In this document: one piece after another, positions 8,590 through 17,222 of the stretch
Layout: each line of letters starts with the position of its first letter
Position numbering within the stretch: the first letter of the stretch is position 1
Assembly: GCF_004322705.1 (NCBI RefSeq)
Contig: NZ_SIZZ01000002.1
Coordinates: 372,001 to 436,000 of the forward strand
DNA length: 64,000 bases
Direction: 5' to 3'
Origin: Dyella terrae
GTDB taxonomy: Bacteria > Pseudomonadota > Gammaproteobacteria > Xanthomonadales > Rhodanobacteraceae
Position numbers and translations under genes: made by a program
The notes under the pieces: model-generated
What the model was told of the DNA's origin: nothing
The model's input: only the letters and a program-made list of their open reading frames with translations
Databases searched by the model: none

Positions 8590-10019
8590 CGCCGCATGGA
8601 AGGTGCGCGCTGCGCTGGCGCGCGCTCAGCTGGCGACTGGCAGCCAAGGGACTGCTCCTGCTGCTTTTCAATCGCCTGTTCCTGCTGAAAGAGTTCTCGG
8701 CCCTTGGCAAGAAAGGCCTGACCCTTTGGGGTCTCGCTGTATGCATGGGCGATTTCCCGGCATGCTGCGTCGTCTCCGCGCAGTTTTGCGTCAACATAGG
8801 CCTCGAACATGGATTTCGATGAGCTGTGTTTGGTGATGCCGTGCGGCGCAGATTCGTGCAAACCCTGGGTTCGGGCGCCGCTGCGCACGGGATGGTGCTC
8901 AAAGCGATTGTGTATGGCTTCGTCGCGAGGTTCGGCGTCGTAGGGGTTGTCCACCTTGTTGCGTTGGGACATCGGAACGAGCAGCTTGTTTTGTCCTTCA
9001 GGTGACTGGCGATCAACTTTCCGGTCCAGGCGATAGAGCAGCATTCCCTCTTCCGAGCGGTGCACGACGTTTAGCCCCGGATTGTCTGGCTCCAGCTTCT
9101 TTTGAAGGAAGGGCTGATCGCTCAGCGAATTGAGATAATCCTTCATCAGGTGGCCACTGCGAACAGAGAGGCCATTGCGGTGATAGCTGCCCCCGATATC
9201 GGAGTGCGCACCAGCGACCGTAACGCCGAGGAAGCGGCCGTCCGGGGAAAGGCCGGGATCGATGATGTGATCAGACTTGAACTTGTTGCGCCTTTCGTCA
9301 CCGGCGATGATCTGGAAACCGGAGACTACGGAGGGCGGCAGGCGGCGATCGCGGTCTTCGGGGCGCCCGGTATTGACGGGGTCAAACAAGCCGACGGCTT
9401 GGGGGACTTCACCGGGAGCGACTAGTGGTGGCAGCGAATGCACAGCGCGGCGGACGAGTTTGTCGCTTCCCACGACATACTCCGCGCCATCGGGGTTCTG
9501 AATGCCTCGTTCGTCTACGATCCGCGTGAACTGCGCTGCGATCTCAGCGCCGCGACTGAATCCAATAGCAACGACGCTTATATCGGCCCTTGGATCCTCT
9601 TCAAGCCATTCCCTTGCTTGATCAGTGAAGCTTTTGTACATGTCTTCCGCGCGGCGGTCATGGGTATAGCCGGTTGCGCCATCCCAAAGACGGGAGGCCA
9701 CATCCTCCTGTGTTCCGGGTCCCCTGAGATAGCTTGTGGCGATCCGAGGGTCACTGATGGCATCGATTTCCGCGGAGATGTTTCCAACATTGGTCTTATG
9801 GGTCGGATCGTTCAAAGCGTCGTTACCAGTGCCGTCGAACGCAGCAATGAAGATTCGCTGCCGTGATGACTCAGATGACATGAGTCTCGGCGTGTAAAAA
9901 CTCCTCAGCGAATTATGCGCATTCTCGAAACTCGCGAGTTGATCTGAAGTGGCTTCGTAGTGAGACACTCCATCTTTGCGAATGCCATCCTTGGCAATCT
10001 CGTGTGCTTCCTTGTTCAC
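8586..10019 (-). CDS. DUF2235 (Tle1-like) alpha/beta-hydrolase, putative antibacterial phospholipase effector
   Basis: A 477-residue protein starting at GTG 10019, with an AAGGAG ribosome site about 8 nt upstream and no signal peptide. Family marks are FDGTGND (61-67), the nucleophile elbow GFSRG with Ser155, LFDPVNTG with Asp213, and GAHSDIGGSY (271-280). This pattern matches DUF2235, the family of type VI Tle1 phospholipases. Residues about 330-477 are outside the hydrolase core, hydrophilic, and end in a Gln/Glu-rich tail (FQQEQAIEKQQEQ). Such tails also occur on Xanthomonadales type IV effectors, so the delivery route is open. A lipoprotein gene lies immediately upstream and a coiled-coil/TM gene is coupled downstream. 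Local base composition looks less GC-rich than the flanks. Confidence 0.82.
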   Translation of the reverse strand: MNKEAHEIAKDGIRKDGVSHYEATSDQLASFENAHNSLRSFYTPRLMSSESSRQRIFIAAFDGTGNDALNDPTHKTNVGNISAEIDAISDPRIATSYLRGPGTQEDVASRLWDGATGYTHDRRAEDMYKSFTDQAREWLEEDPRADISVVAIGFSRGAEIAAQFTRIVDERGIQNPDGAEYVVGSDKLVRRAVHSLPPLVAPGEVPQAVGLFDPVNTGRPEDRDRRLPPSVVSGFQIIAGDERRNKFKSDHIIDPGLSPDGRFLGVTVAGAHSDIGGSYHRNGLSVRSGHLMKDYLNSLSDQPFLQKKLEPDNPGLNVVHRSEEGMLLYRLDRKVDRQSPEGQNKLLVPMSQRNKVDNPYDAEPRDEAIHNRFEHHPVRSGARTQGLHESAPHGITKHSSSKSMFEAYVDAKLRGDDAACREIAHAYSETPKGQAFLAKGRELFQQEQAIEKQQEQSLGCQSPAERAPAQRAPSMRR

Positions 10020-10036
10020 TCAAACTCCTTCTTCAA

Positions 10037-10702
10037 TTAAAAGCGCTTCGTCCATGCCAGGACGAAATCACGTCTGTGAAAGCTGCGATCATTGTCTTGG
10101 CGAGCGCGCAACGTCGGTATAAACATCGCCATCAGCACATTCACGGTGCGATCGTTGACCTCGATGAATATGTCTGGTGGTGGTGCGGATGGGCCGCTGT
10201 AGAACCGTTTCATGTTGTCAGGAGGGACGCGATGCCAGATGAGCTGATCGTTGAAGATTTCGGCCAGGTCGATCTCAACTTCATGCCGGACACCGTCAAG
10301 TGACTTCCAGGACAAGCGCGCAGGCTCTGGAAAGTTCGGAATTCCCGTCTGCCTAAAAGACAGAAAGCGGCGATAGTGTTTATCCGTTCTTGGTGCGGGA
10401 AACACGAACTCAGGATCGTTGTCACTCTTGAATGCGCCAAAATCAAACTTGTCGTACTCGATATGGCAATCCGTCACGCTGAAGCAGTACCCCCAGAAAT
10501 TGTGGGCACCGAACGGGAGTGGGGCGCTAAAGGTTTCCGGCGGCGGCTCAAGCCGATAGGGATCGGGGGTTGGCGGCGCTGAGGCACAACCCGTCGCCAA
10601 CATCACCCAAATGCCTGCCGCCCGCCATGCACGGCGAAGAAGTGATGGGCCATCAGAGGGCGCGTGCCTGTCGCGCGCGATGCCATGCGCTTCCTGAGTC
10701 AT
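10037..10702 (-). CDS. Putative lipoprotein, DUF2931-like; candidate immunity protein for the adjacent phospholipase
   Basis: Of several in-frame starts, ATG 10702 is preferred: GGAG lies 6 nt upstream. It gives 221 residues with a hydrophobic stretch (AAGIWVMLATGC) that ends in a lipobox, so Cys39 would be lipidated and the protein anchored in the periplasm. The n-region is unusually long. The mature part contains LSWKSLDGVRHEVEIDL and a WH segment, reminiscent of DUF2931 lipoproteins that often accompany DUF2235 genes; this assignment is tentative. It ends 17 bp before the effector start. A periplasm-facing lipoprotein encoded beside a phospholipase is the expected layout for a self-protection factor. 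Its first eleven residues (MTQEAHGIARD) closely resemble those of the effector (MNKEAHEIAKD). Confidence 0.65.
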   Translation of the reverse strand: MTQEAHGIARDRHAPSDGPSLLRRAWRAAGIWVMLATGCASAPPTPDPYRLEPPPETFSAPLPFGAHNFWGYCFSVTDCHIEYDKFDFGAFKSDNDPEFVFPAPRTDKHYRRFLSFRQTGIPNFPEPARLSWKSLDGVRHEVEIDLAEIFNDQLIWHRVPPDNMKRFYSGPSAPPPDIFIEVNDRTVNVLMAMFIPTLRARQDNDRSFHRRDFVLAWTKRF

Positions 10703-10980
10703 GAGCCACTCCATGTGCGTCACCTGCGGGGCGCGCATCCTAACAACGACCAATGAGCCGTTGGGCGCCGTGTAGGCGTGCTATGAGAGGCAAAGTGAGG
10801 CGATTGGCTGCGGCGAGCCAGATGAAGTGGTCGGGGCGTACTTCGAATTTCCTGTAAGACGTCGCGAAGAAGAGGCGATGCCTACAAGCAGGCGCGCATG
10901 AGGTATAGGCCCCATGCGGCTGAAAGATATCTCTAGGGTATGGAATGAAGGCCGGGGGCGTCGAGTTGCTCGACGCTGAC

Positions 10981-12168
10981 TCACTCACTCCGCGGCACGA
11001 ACGCCCCGATTTCGGTGAGAATCTCTGCACCGTCCTGATTCAACACCGGCGCAGCGAACGCTTCGGGCCCCGGCGTGCGGCCAAACTTGATCGGATGCGT
11101 CACACCGCGATACTGCCCGACGGCGGGATGCGCGAACGAGGCAATCATCCCTTCGGCAACCACCTGCGGATGCTCGAACATGTCCTCGATGCGACGCGCG
11201 GCAGCACTCGGCACTTCATCGCCGAACAACTGCTCCCACTCCAGCGCCGTGCGCGAAGCCAGCGCCTCGTGCAGCTGCGGAACGATCTCGACGTACAGCT
11301 CGGCGCGCTTGCGCACCGTGTCGAAGCGCGGGTTGTCGCGCAGGCGTTCCAGGCCGGTCTTCTCGCACAGTGCGCGCCAGAAATGCGGCGTGTTGGCGGA
11401 GATGTAGATGTAGCCGTCCTTGGTGGGATGGATGCCGGTGACGCCGCCGGAGCGCATGTCGCGACCGATATCCAGCGATTCGCCCTGGGCCCAGATCATG
11501 CGGGCGGACTGCATGGTCAGCGCGCTGCGAAGGAGGGACACGCCGACGAACTGGCCCAGGCCGCTGCGTTCGCGTTCGAACAGCGCCGACGACACGCCGG
11601 CAGCGAGCAAGGCGGCGGCGTAGTAATCCACCACCGATCCGAAGATCACTTCCGGGGGACCGCCGCGCTTGCCTTGCAGCGCGCACATGCCGGTCATGGT
11701 CTGCAGCACCTGGTCGTAACCGGCCTTGTCCTTCATCGGACCGGTTTCGCCATAGCCGGTGACCGCGCAGTAGATCAGGCGCGGATTGATCACGTTGAGC
11801 TTGTCGTGATCGATGCCCAGACGTTCGGCGACGCCGGGACGGAAGTTGTGCACCAGGACATCCGCGTCGCGTACCAGGCGAAGCAGCGCGGCGTGATCTT
11901 CAGCGCGCTTGAGATCGAGCACGATGCCGCGCTTGCTGCGATTGACGCCGAGAAAGGCGCGGCTTTCGCTGGCAAGCGTCGACGGATACTGGCGCAGGTT
12001 ATCGCCGCCAGGCGGTTCGATCTTGATGACATCGGCGCCCTGATCGGCCAGCAACGTGCAGCCATAGGGACCGGCAATGTAGGCGCTGAGGTCGAGCACG
12101 CGGATGCCGGCCAGGGGGCCTGCGTGGCTTTGCGCGTCGGTGCTCGACTGGGGCGAAAGGGTTTCCAT
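10981..12168 (-). CDS. Type III CoA-transferase (CaiB/BaiF family)
   Basis: A 395-residue enzyme; ATG 12168 is chosen because the family core (LAGIRVLDLSAYIAGPYGCTLLADQGADVIKIEPP) begins about 20 residues later, whereas the longer open frame is not protein-like. The pattern ADVLVHNFRPGVAERLG, LIYCAVTGYG and FGSVVDYYAAALL, which contains the likely catalytic Asp, is typical of formyl-, succinyl- and carnitine-CoA transferases. It moves CoA between carboxylic acids. It is the last gene of the minus-strand cluster that also encodes a CitE-like lyase (24522-25370). Together they could activate and cleave a short hydroxy-dicarboxylic acid; the substrate is unknown. Confidence 0.88.
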   Translation of the reverse strand: METLSPQSSTDAQSHAGPLAGIRVLDLSAYIAGPYGCTLLADQGADVIKIEPPGGDNLRQYPSTLASESRAFLGVNRSKRGIVLDLKRAEDHAALLRLVRDADVLVHNFRPGVAERLGIDHDKLNVINPRLIYCAVTGYGETGPMKDKAGYDQVLQTMTGMCALQGKRGGPPEVIFGSVVDYYAAALLAAGVSSALFERERSGLGQFVGVSLLRSALTMQSARMIWAQGESLDIGRDMRSGGVTGIHPTKDGYIYISANTPHFWRALCEKTGLERLRDNPRFDTVRKRAELYVEIVPQLHEALASRTALEWEQLFGDEVPSAAARRIEDMFEHPQVVAEGMIASFAHPAVGQYRGVTHPIKFGRTPGPEAFAAPVLNQDGAEILTEIGAFVPRSE

Positions 12169-12287
12169 GCGATGCGTATTCAATGGGTTTTTCGTTCCCC
12201 GGATGGACAGGCAATGTGCATCAGGGGGTCGGAAAGAAGAAGCTGCCGTAGCTAGTTTCTGGCTGCACAAATCCTTGTGTGAGCGAC

Positions 12288-14120
12288 TCAGTCCGCGTGA
12301 GGGGCGAGTGAAAGCCAGGTCAGGCGCCACGCGCCATCGACGCGACCGCCGGCCGAGAAATAGGGCGTGAATTCCAGCGCAGGGCGATAACCAAGCTCCA
12401 TGCGGATGACCGGCTCGCCGAGCGTCGACGTGGTGCGATGAAGCCACCCGGAGGGATCGCCCTCGGGCAGCCGCACGGTCTCTTCCGTCTTGAACCCGTC
12501 GATCAAGCCGGTGGCATACACCAGGGGGCCGCATGTGATGGCGGCGTACTCGAAGTACAGCACCTGCTGGCGTACATCGCTGCCGTCCGGCGCCTTGGAT
12601 TCCTGGATATTTCGGTTGATGGCGCGATGCAGGGTCGGCTGCATGGGGAAGCGCAGTTCGACGGTGTCGCCGTCCCGCCATTCGCGTTCGAGGACCAGGA
12701 ACTCGCCGGGAACAAGCGCTGCCTCCACCGCATCGCCATTGACCTTGGCGCTCGCCCCCTTGGCCCAGGACGGCAGGCGAAGGCGAACGCTCATGCGCGT
12801 GGCTTGAGACAAGCCTAGCGTGAGCGCGATGTCGCCTTCATACGGGTAGCCGGTGCGCTGGGTGAGCGTGACGTCACCGCCATCGGCGCGCGTGAAGCGC
12901 GTGCTGCCTTCGCCGTAGACATTGACGCTGATGCCGTCGTCACCCATCGACGAGTAAGCCAGCGCCGGCAGCTCTTCTAGCGCCATCGCGCCGCTGGACT
13001 TGCAGCAACGCCAGTAGGTTGTATGCACGCGCTTGCCATTGGGGAAGACGTAGTAACACCAGTCTTCGCCATTGGGCGCCTGTGCAGCGAGCAGGTCGTT
13101 GTAGGCGGATCGTTCGATTTCTTCGACGTAACGCGCCGCGCCCGTGATCTGGAAGAGCTCGCGATTGAGCTGGATCCACGCCAGCGTCGAGCAGGTTTCG
13201 ACATAAGCCTGCGGGTTAAAGGCACCCGGCGCGTTGAATACTTCGCGCGAACGATGCGCCACGCCGCCCCACGGGCCTCCGCCGAGCGTCAGGTGCTGCT
13301 CGCGGATGCTGTGCCAGACATGGTCGACGGCCTGGCGGTAATCCTCGTCACCCGTGGCCTTGTAGAGCTTGGCCAGGCCGACCAGGTTCCAGGCCAGCTG
13401 ATAGGCCTTGCCCGTGGCGATCTGCGAGGCATCCGTGCCAGCGAGTGCGCGCGTCAGAAGCGCGAGGTTTTCGTGGCCATTGGCCTGCGCAAGGATGTGG
13501 CGGGCCAGATCGAGATAGCGCGTGCGGCCGGTGGCCTGGTAAAGCTCCACCGCCGGATCGAGCAGGACGGTTGCCGACATGCCGAAGTGGTTGCCCAGGT
13601 CGGTGATGTCGATGCCGCCTTCGGTCAGCGTGTAGAGGCACAAGTCGCCAATGCGCTGCGCGGCTTCCAGGTAACGCGCCTCCGGAAAGTGCTTGTGCAC
13701 TTCGAGCAGGCCGAGCACCAGATAAGCGTGCGTCCAGATGTCCCAGGTGCGCACGCTGGGCGCGCCGTCCCAGGTCACCGGCTTCGGCGGCTGGGGTTGC
13801 ATGAAGCGATGGTCGGTTGCGTACGTGCCGAGGTAGCCGTCCGGAGTCTGCACGGAGGCGAGGAAGTCCGCCACGCGCATGACATGGTCGCGCAGCGCGG
13901 TGTCACCACTGCGCGCCGCGGCCTTTGCCGCCGCATAAAGCCACTTGCCCACGTGCTCGCCGTACCAGTCGCCGCCGCGATTGTTGTCGCGCAGCGCGGG
14001 GCCGAACAGGACGATCGCCGGACTGTGCTCATCGACGATGAAATGCGAGAGGCGGCCCTGGAGATTGGCCCGCAGGGCATCGCCCAGCAAACCGCCGAGC
14101 TGGGTGTTAAGGACGGCCAT
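12288..14120 (-). CDS. GH127-family glycoside hydrolase (beta-L-arabinofuranosidase-like)
   Basis: A 610-residue protein without a signal peptide. ATG 14120 overlaps the previous stop by one base (TGATG), which decides the start. The N-terminal two thirds form an alpha/alpha barrel with DGYLGTY, and ETCSTLAWIQLNRELFQITG carries the Glu/Cys expected for the metal site. YWRCCKSSG holds the conserved Cys pair (Cys372-Cys373), matching the zinc-thiolate site that includes the nucleophile Cys of characterised GH127 beta-L-arabinofuranosidases. A beta-sandwich C-terminal part follows. A cytoplasmic or periplasm-independent role in removing L-arabinofuranosyl or a similar sugar is inferred. Its coupling with the glycosidase/FGE-like gene suggests that both act on one substrate. 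Confidence 0.87.
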   Translation of the reverse strand: MAVLNTQLGGLLGDALRANLQGRLSHFIVDEHSPAIVLFGPALRDNNRGGDWYGEHVGKWLYAAAKAAARSGDTALRDHVMRVADFLASVQTPDGYLGTYATDHRFMQPQPPKPVTWDGAPSVRTWDIWTHAYLVLGLLEVHKHFPEARYLEAAQRIGDLCLYTLTEGGIDITDLGNHFGMSATVLLDPAVELYQATGRTRYLDLARHILAQANGHENLALLTRALAGTDASQIATGKAYQLAWNLVGLAKLYKATGDEDYRQAVDHVWHSIREQHLTLGGGPWGGVAHRSREVFNAPGAFNPQAYVETCSTLAWIQLNRELFQITGAARYVEEIERSAYNDLLAAQAPNGEDWCYYVFPNGKRVHTTYWRCCKSSGAMALEELPALAYSSMGDDGISVNVYGEGSTRFTRADGGDVTLTQRTGYPYEGDIALTLGLSQATRMSVRLRLPSWAKGASAKVNGDAVEAALVPGEFLVLEREWRDGDTVELRFPMQPTLHRAINRNIQESKAPDGSDVRQQVLYFEYAAITCGPLVYATGLIDGFKTEETVRLPEGDPSGWLHRTTSTLGEPVIRMELGYRPALEFTPYFSAGGRVDGAWRLTWLSLAPHAD

Positions 14121-16306
14121 CAGGCAGCATCCACCACGCAACGGAAGCCGACGCCGCCGGAGCGATCCTTGGCCGGTGCCATCAGCAGGTACTTGCCATG
14201 CTGGTCGTTGCGATAGGCCTGCGGGAAGTACCAGTGCGACGTCTGCGGCTGGTAGCGGTTGCCGCCGCGAAGCACGGCAGCGCGCGTGTGCTCGTCACTG
14301 AACTCGTCCGTCCACTGCCACACGTTGCCGACCAGATCGAGCACGCCGAAGGGGCTCGCGCCTTCCGGATGCGCATCGACATCGTCGGGCGCCGGCATCT
14401 GGCGGCCACGATGAATTTCGGGAATGCGCGATTCGTCCCACGCATTGCCCCAGGGATAAAGGCGACCGTCCGTACCCTGGGCGGCGTACTGCCATTCCCA
14501 TTCGCGCGGCAGGCGCTTGCCCGCCCACGCGGCGTAAGCGCGCGCATCTTCGATCGAGACCCAGGTGACCGGCTTGTTTTCCCAACCCTTCGGTGGCGCG
14601 CCGTCCACCCAGTGACGCAGGAAGTTGTGCTCGTCCTGGGGACGCCATGCGCTGGCCTTCAGGAAGGCGTGGAACTGCGCGTTGGTGACCGGCGTACGAT
14701 CGATATGGAATGCCGGAATTTGCAGGCGGTGACGGTGGTGGCGACGCGCGCTGTCTTCCCACGGATACTGCACATCGTTGCCTTCCCACGTCTGGCCTTC
14801 GATCTCCACGCCGCCGACGGCGAAGTCGAATTCGGCGGCGGGGATGGTGATCATGCCTTCGGGCGCGTTCTTCTGCGGCGCGGTCGCAGCCACGTGGGTG
14901 ATGTGCTGGGGAATCGACTTCCACTGGTTCGACAGCGAGCGCAGCGCGGTGGAAGACAGCGTGCGCAGACGCGCGAGGCACTCGTCGAGGCCGTCAATGG
15001 CTGCACCTGCACGCAGCGCAAGGACGCAGCCGAAGCCACGACCTTCCATGCCGAAGGCGAAGGTCGCGCGACCATCGACCACGCGCGCTTCCAGTGCGGT
15101 GCCATGCCACACGTCAAAGTACTTCGTGCCATCAACGTGCGGCACGCTCAGCTGCTCGCCGTCGACGTTGTACTCGTTGCGGTTGACCAGGTTCCACAGC
15201 GTGTAATCGCCGAGCGGGAAGCGGCTGGCAAAGACGCCCGCCTGCAACGTGCGCTCATACGGACGCCAGTCCATGCTCACCATGGCCGGCGCGAACGTGC
15301 GCTCGATCAGGCTGATGCGGCGCAGGGTTTCGGCATCGCGCGGGGTGAACTGGTTCCAGATGCCCCAGATGTTTTCCCAGGCGTTGTAGCCGATGCCGTT
15401 GAAGAAGATGTACTGCAGGTCGTGGTTGCGATCGCGACCCCAGCGGTTTTCGTAGTTGATCATGTGGCGCGGTTCGAGCCACTTGAACTTGGCGACGGGC
15501 GGGATGACCTCGTTCGGCGCCTTCTTGCCCCAGCTCTGCACGTTCCAGATCAGCTGCTCTTCGGCGCTGATGGTGGATTCGGGCTGCAGAACCACCGGGC
15601 GACCGGCTGCGTCGGCCGCATCGAAGAACGCGCGCGGCACGCCGTTGTAGGTGTCGCCATTGACGCCGTCGGCGCCGACGGCCACCACGAGTTTGGCCAT
15701 GGTGTCCCAGTCGTTGGCTTCCGGCGGACGCGTGCCGTGGTCCCACGGCATGGTCGGCAGGAACACGCGCACGCCACGGCGATGGAAATCCGCCACGGCA
15801 CCGCGCAGGCCTTCGATGCCGCCGGGCAGATCGTGGCCGAGGTCGGTCTTGTTGCGATCGTCGATGCCGATGTTCGGATACACGAACCAGATCAGCACGC
15901 TGTCGATGCCGCCGAAGCGAGCTTCGAGATCGTCGAGGTAGCGATCGACCGTGTAACGGCCGGCGACCGGATCGTAGAAGTAGCGGTCCTCCACCATCAT
16001 CTGCGCGTGCACGAAGTTGCGCTGCGCCCACTGGAGTTCCGGACGACGGTAGTTGGCATCGTCGAAGCCAATGCGTGTGAGGTGTTCGCGGCGCCAGTCG
16101 GTCAGCTCGGCGATCCAGTCGTCCGCCGTGCCGTCCACGTCCATCTTCCAGTGGCCGATCTCCGCGAACGGCCAGCCCGGCGCCTTGCCCGGCGTGGGCA
16201 GGTAACGGCCGGTGGTGACGTGCGAGAACTTGTACTCGGTACGCACGCGTGGGCGATCAGTGTCGCCGTTGTCGTCGGTGGGGAAGTCGCTACGGAAATC
16301 GGACAT
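14120..16306 (-). CDS. Barrel-like N-terminal domain fused to catalytic-Cys-less FGE/SUMF1-fold domain
   Basis: A 728-residue two-part protein. Residues about 20-440 look like a TIM-barrel glycosidase-type domain (GIDSVLIWFVYPNIGID, VFLPTMPWDHG, GVNGDTYNGV, LQPESTISAE), but no known GH family is recognised. Residues about 480-728 are a formylglycine-generating-enzyme fold (ITIPAAEFDFAVGG, VTNAQFHAFLKAS, PVTWVSIEDARAYAAWAGKRLPREWEWQYAA in pieces, DLVGNVWQWTDEF, GVGFRCV). The strand after RGGN, where FGE has its active-site cysteines, has none, so sulfatase activation is unlikely; the domain may bind ligand or metal. No signal peptide is seen. It is coupled to GH127 downstream and lies 13 bp from the ribokinase gene. 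Confidence 0.75.
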   Translation of the reverse strand: MSDFRSDFPTDDNGDTDRPRVRTEYKFSHVTTGRYLPTPGKAPGWPFAEIGHWKMDVDGTADDWIAELTDWRREHLTRIGFDDANYRRPELQWAQRNFVHAQMMVEDRYFYDPVAGRYTVDRYLDDLEARFGGIDSVLIWFVYPNIGIDDRNKTDLGHDLPGGIEGLRGAVADFHRRGVRVFLPTMPWDHGTRPPEANDWDTMAKLVVAVGADGVNGDTYNGVPRAFFDAADAAGRPVVLQPESTISAEEQLIWNVQSWGKKAPNEVIPPVAKFKWLEPRHMINYENRWGRDRNHDLQYIFFNGIGYNAWENIWGIWNQFTPRDAETLRRISLIERTFAPAMVSMDWRPYERTLQAGVFASRFPLGDYTLWNLVNRNEYNVDGEQLSVPHVDGTKYFDVWHGTALEARVVDGRATFAFGMEGRGFGCVLALRAGAAIDGLDECLARLRTLSSTALRSLSNQWKSIPQHITHVAATAPQKNAPEGMITIPAAEFDFAVGGVEIEGQTWEGNDVQYPWEDSARRHHRHRLQIPAFHIDRTPVTNAQFHAFLKASAWRPQDEHNFLRHWVDGAPPKGWENKPVTWVSIEDARAYAAWAGKRLPREWEWQYAAQGTDGRLYPWGNAWDESRIPEIHRGRQMPAPDDVDAHPEGASPFGVLDLVGNVWQWTDEFSDEHTRAAVLRGGNRYQPQTSHWYFPQAYRNDQHGKYLLMAPAKDRSGGVGFRCVVDAA

Positions 16307-16319
16307 GGGGCTTCGACAG

Positions 16320-17222
16320 TCAGGGTGAGGGGTGGGAAGCGAGCAGGTCGTTCACTTCCCTGGCAGTGGGGATGCCAGCTTGCGCGCCCAGACGCGTGCA
16401 TGCCAGTGCGGAAGCGGCGCTGGCGTGGCGCAGGGCTTCGGCAAAGGGCAGGCCGCGGCAGAGGGCAGCGACCAGGGTGCCGCAGAAGGTATCGCCCGCG
16501 CCGGTGGTGTCGACGGGCGTAATGGCGAACGCCGGCTGGTGCAGGTGTTCGCCATGCATACGTGCGCGGCTGCCTTGTGCACCCAGCGTGACGACCACGC
16601 AGGGGTTGGTCAGGCGATCGAGCGCGGCGTCGATGTCGTGCAGGCCGGTGAGCTGGGCTAGTTCGTGCTCGTTGACGATCAGCACGTCGATCAAGGCAAT
16701 CAGTTCGTCCGGCAGTGCCTGCGCAGGCGCTGCATTGAGTACGGTGACGACACCGGCACCGCGCGCCGCACGTGCCCAGGCCAGCACCGACGGCAGGGGC
16801 GATTCGAGCTGCATCAGCAGGTGGCTGATGTTGTGCAGTGGCGGCAGGTGCTCCGGGAGCAGCGCGTTGTTGGCGCCTGGCGCGACCGTAATCGCGTTCT
16901 CGGCGGTATCCGAAAGGCACACGAACGCCACGCCTGTCGGGCCGTTGCTGCGCACGGTGCGCATCACCACGCCGGCATCGATCAGCGAGGCTTCCAGCAC
17001 CTGGGCGTGCACATCGTAACCCAGGGCGACCAGCATCTGTGTCGACGCGCCGCCGGCCTTCGCGCACGCGGCCGCCTGATTGGCGCCCTTGCCGCCGGGG
17101 AAGGTGCCGAAGTCACGGCCCAGCACGGTTTCACCGGGAGCGGGTACATGCGTGGCGCGCACCACGAAATCGAGATTGGCGGAGCCGGCGACAAGCACGG
17201 TACCGGTTCGGGGAGACGTCAT
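16320..17222 (-). CDS. rbsK: Ribokinase-like PfkB-family sugar kinase
   Basis: A 300-residue PfkB kinase. GSANLDFVVR at the N-terminus, GGKGANQAAACAK (sugar-binding segment) and DTTGAGDTFCG with catalytic Asp244 match ribokinases. NEHELAQLTG corresponds to the family's N-E-x-E motif. It should phosphorylate a pentose, most simply D-ribose to ribose 5-phosphate; with GH127 upstream in the pathway another furanose is possible. The start overlaps the following gene's frame: ATG 17222 and the stop of the serine-hydrolase gene share an ATGA junction, so this gene is translated directly behind it. Confidence 0.9.
   Translation of the reverse strand: MTSPRTGTVLVAGSANLDFVVRATHVPAPGETVLGRDFGTFPGGKGANQAAACAKAGGASTQMLVALGYDVHAQVLEASLIDAGVVMRTVRSNGPTGVAFVCLSDTAENAITVAPGANNALLPEHLPPLHNISHLLMQLESPLPSVLAWARAARGAGVVTVLNAAPAQALPDELIALIDVLIVNEHELAQLTGLHDIDAALDRLTNPCVVVTLGAQGSRARMHGEHLHQPAFAITPVDTTGAGDTFCGTLVAALCRGLPFAEALRHASAASALACTRLGAQAGIPTAREVNDLLASHPSP

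Noticed and set aside
12169..12681. N-terminal extension of the CoA-transferase frame
   Set aside because: The translation is Arg/His-rich and antisense to the end of GH127; the family start at 12168 is clear.
14198..16522. Plus-strand open frame opposite the glycosidase/FGE-like fusion
   Set aside because: Antisense shadow; the FGE motifs are on the minus strand.
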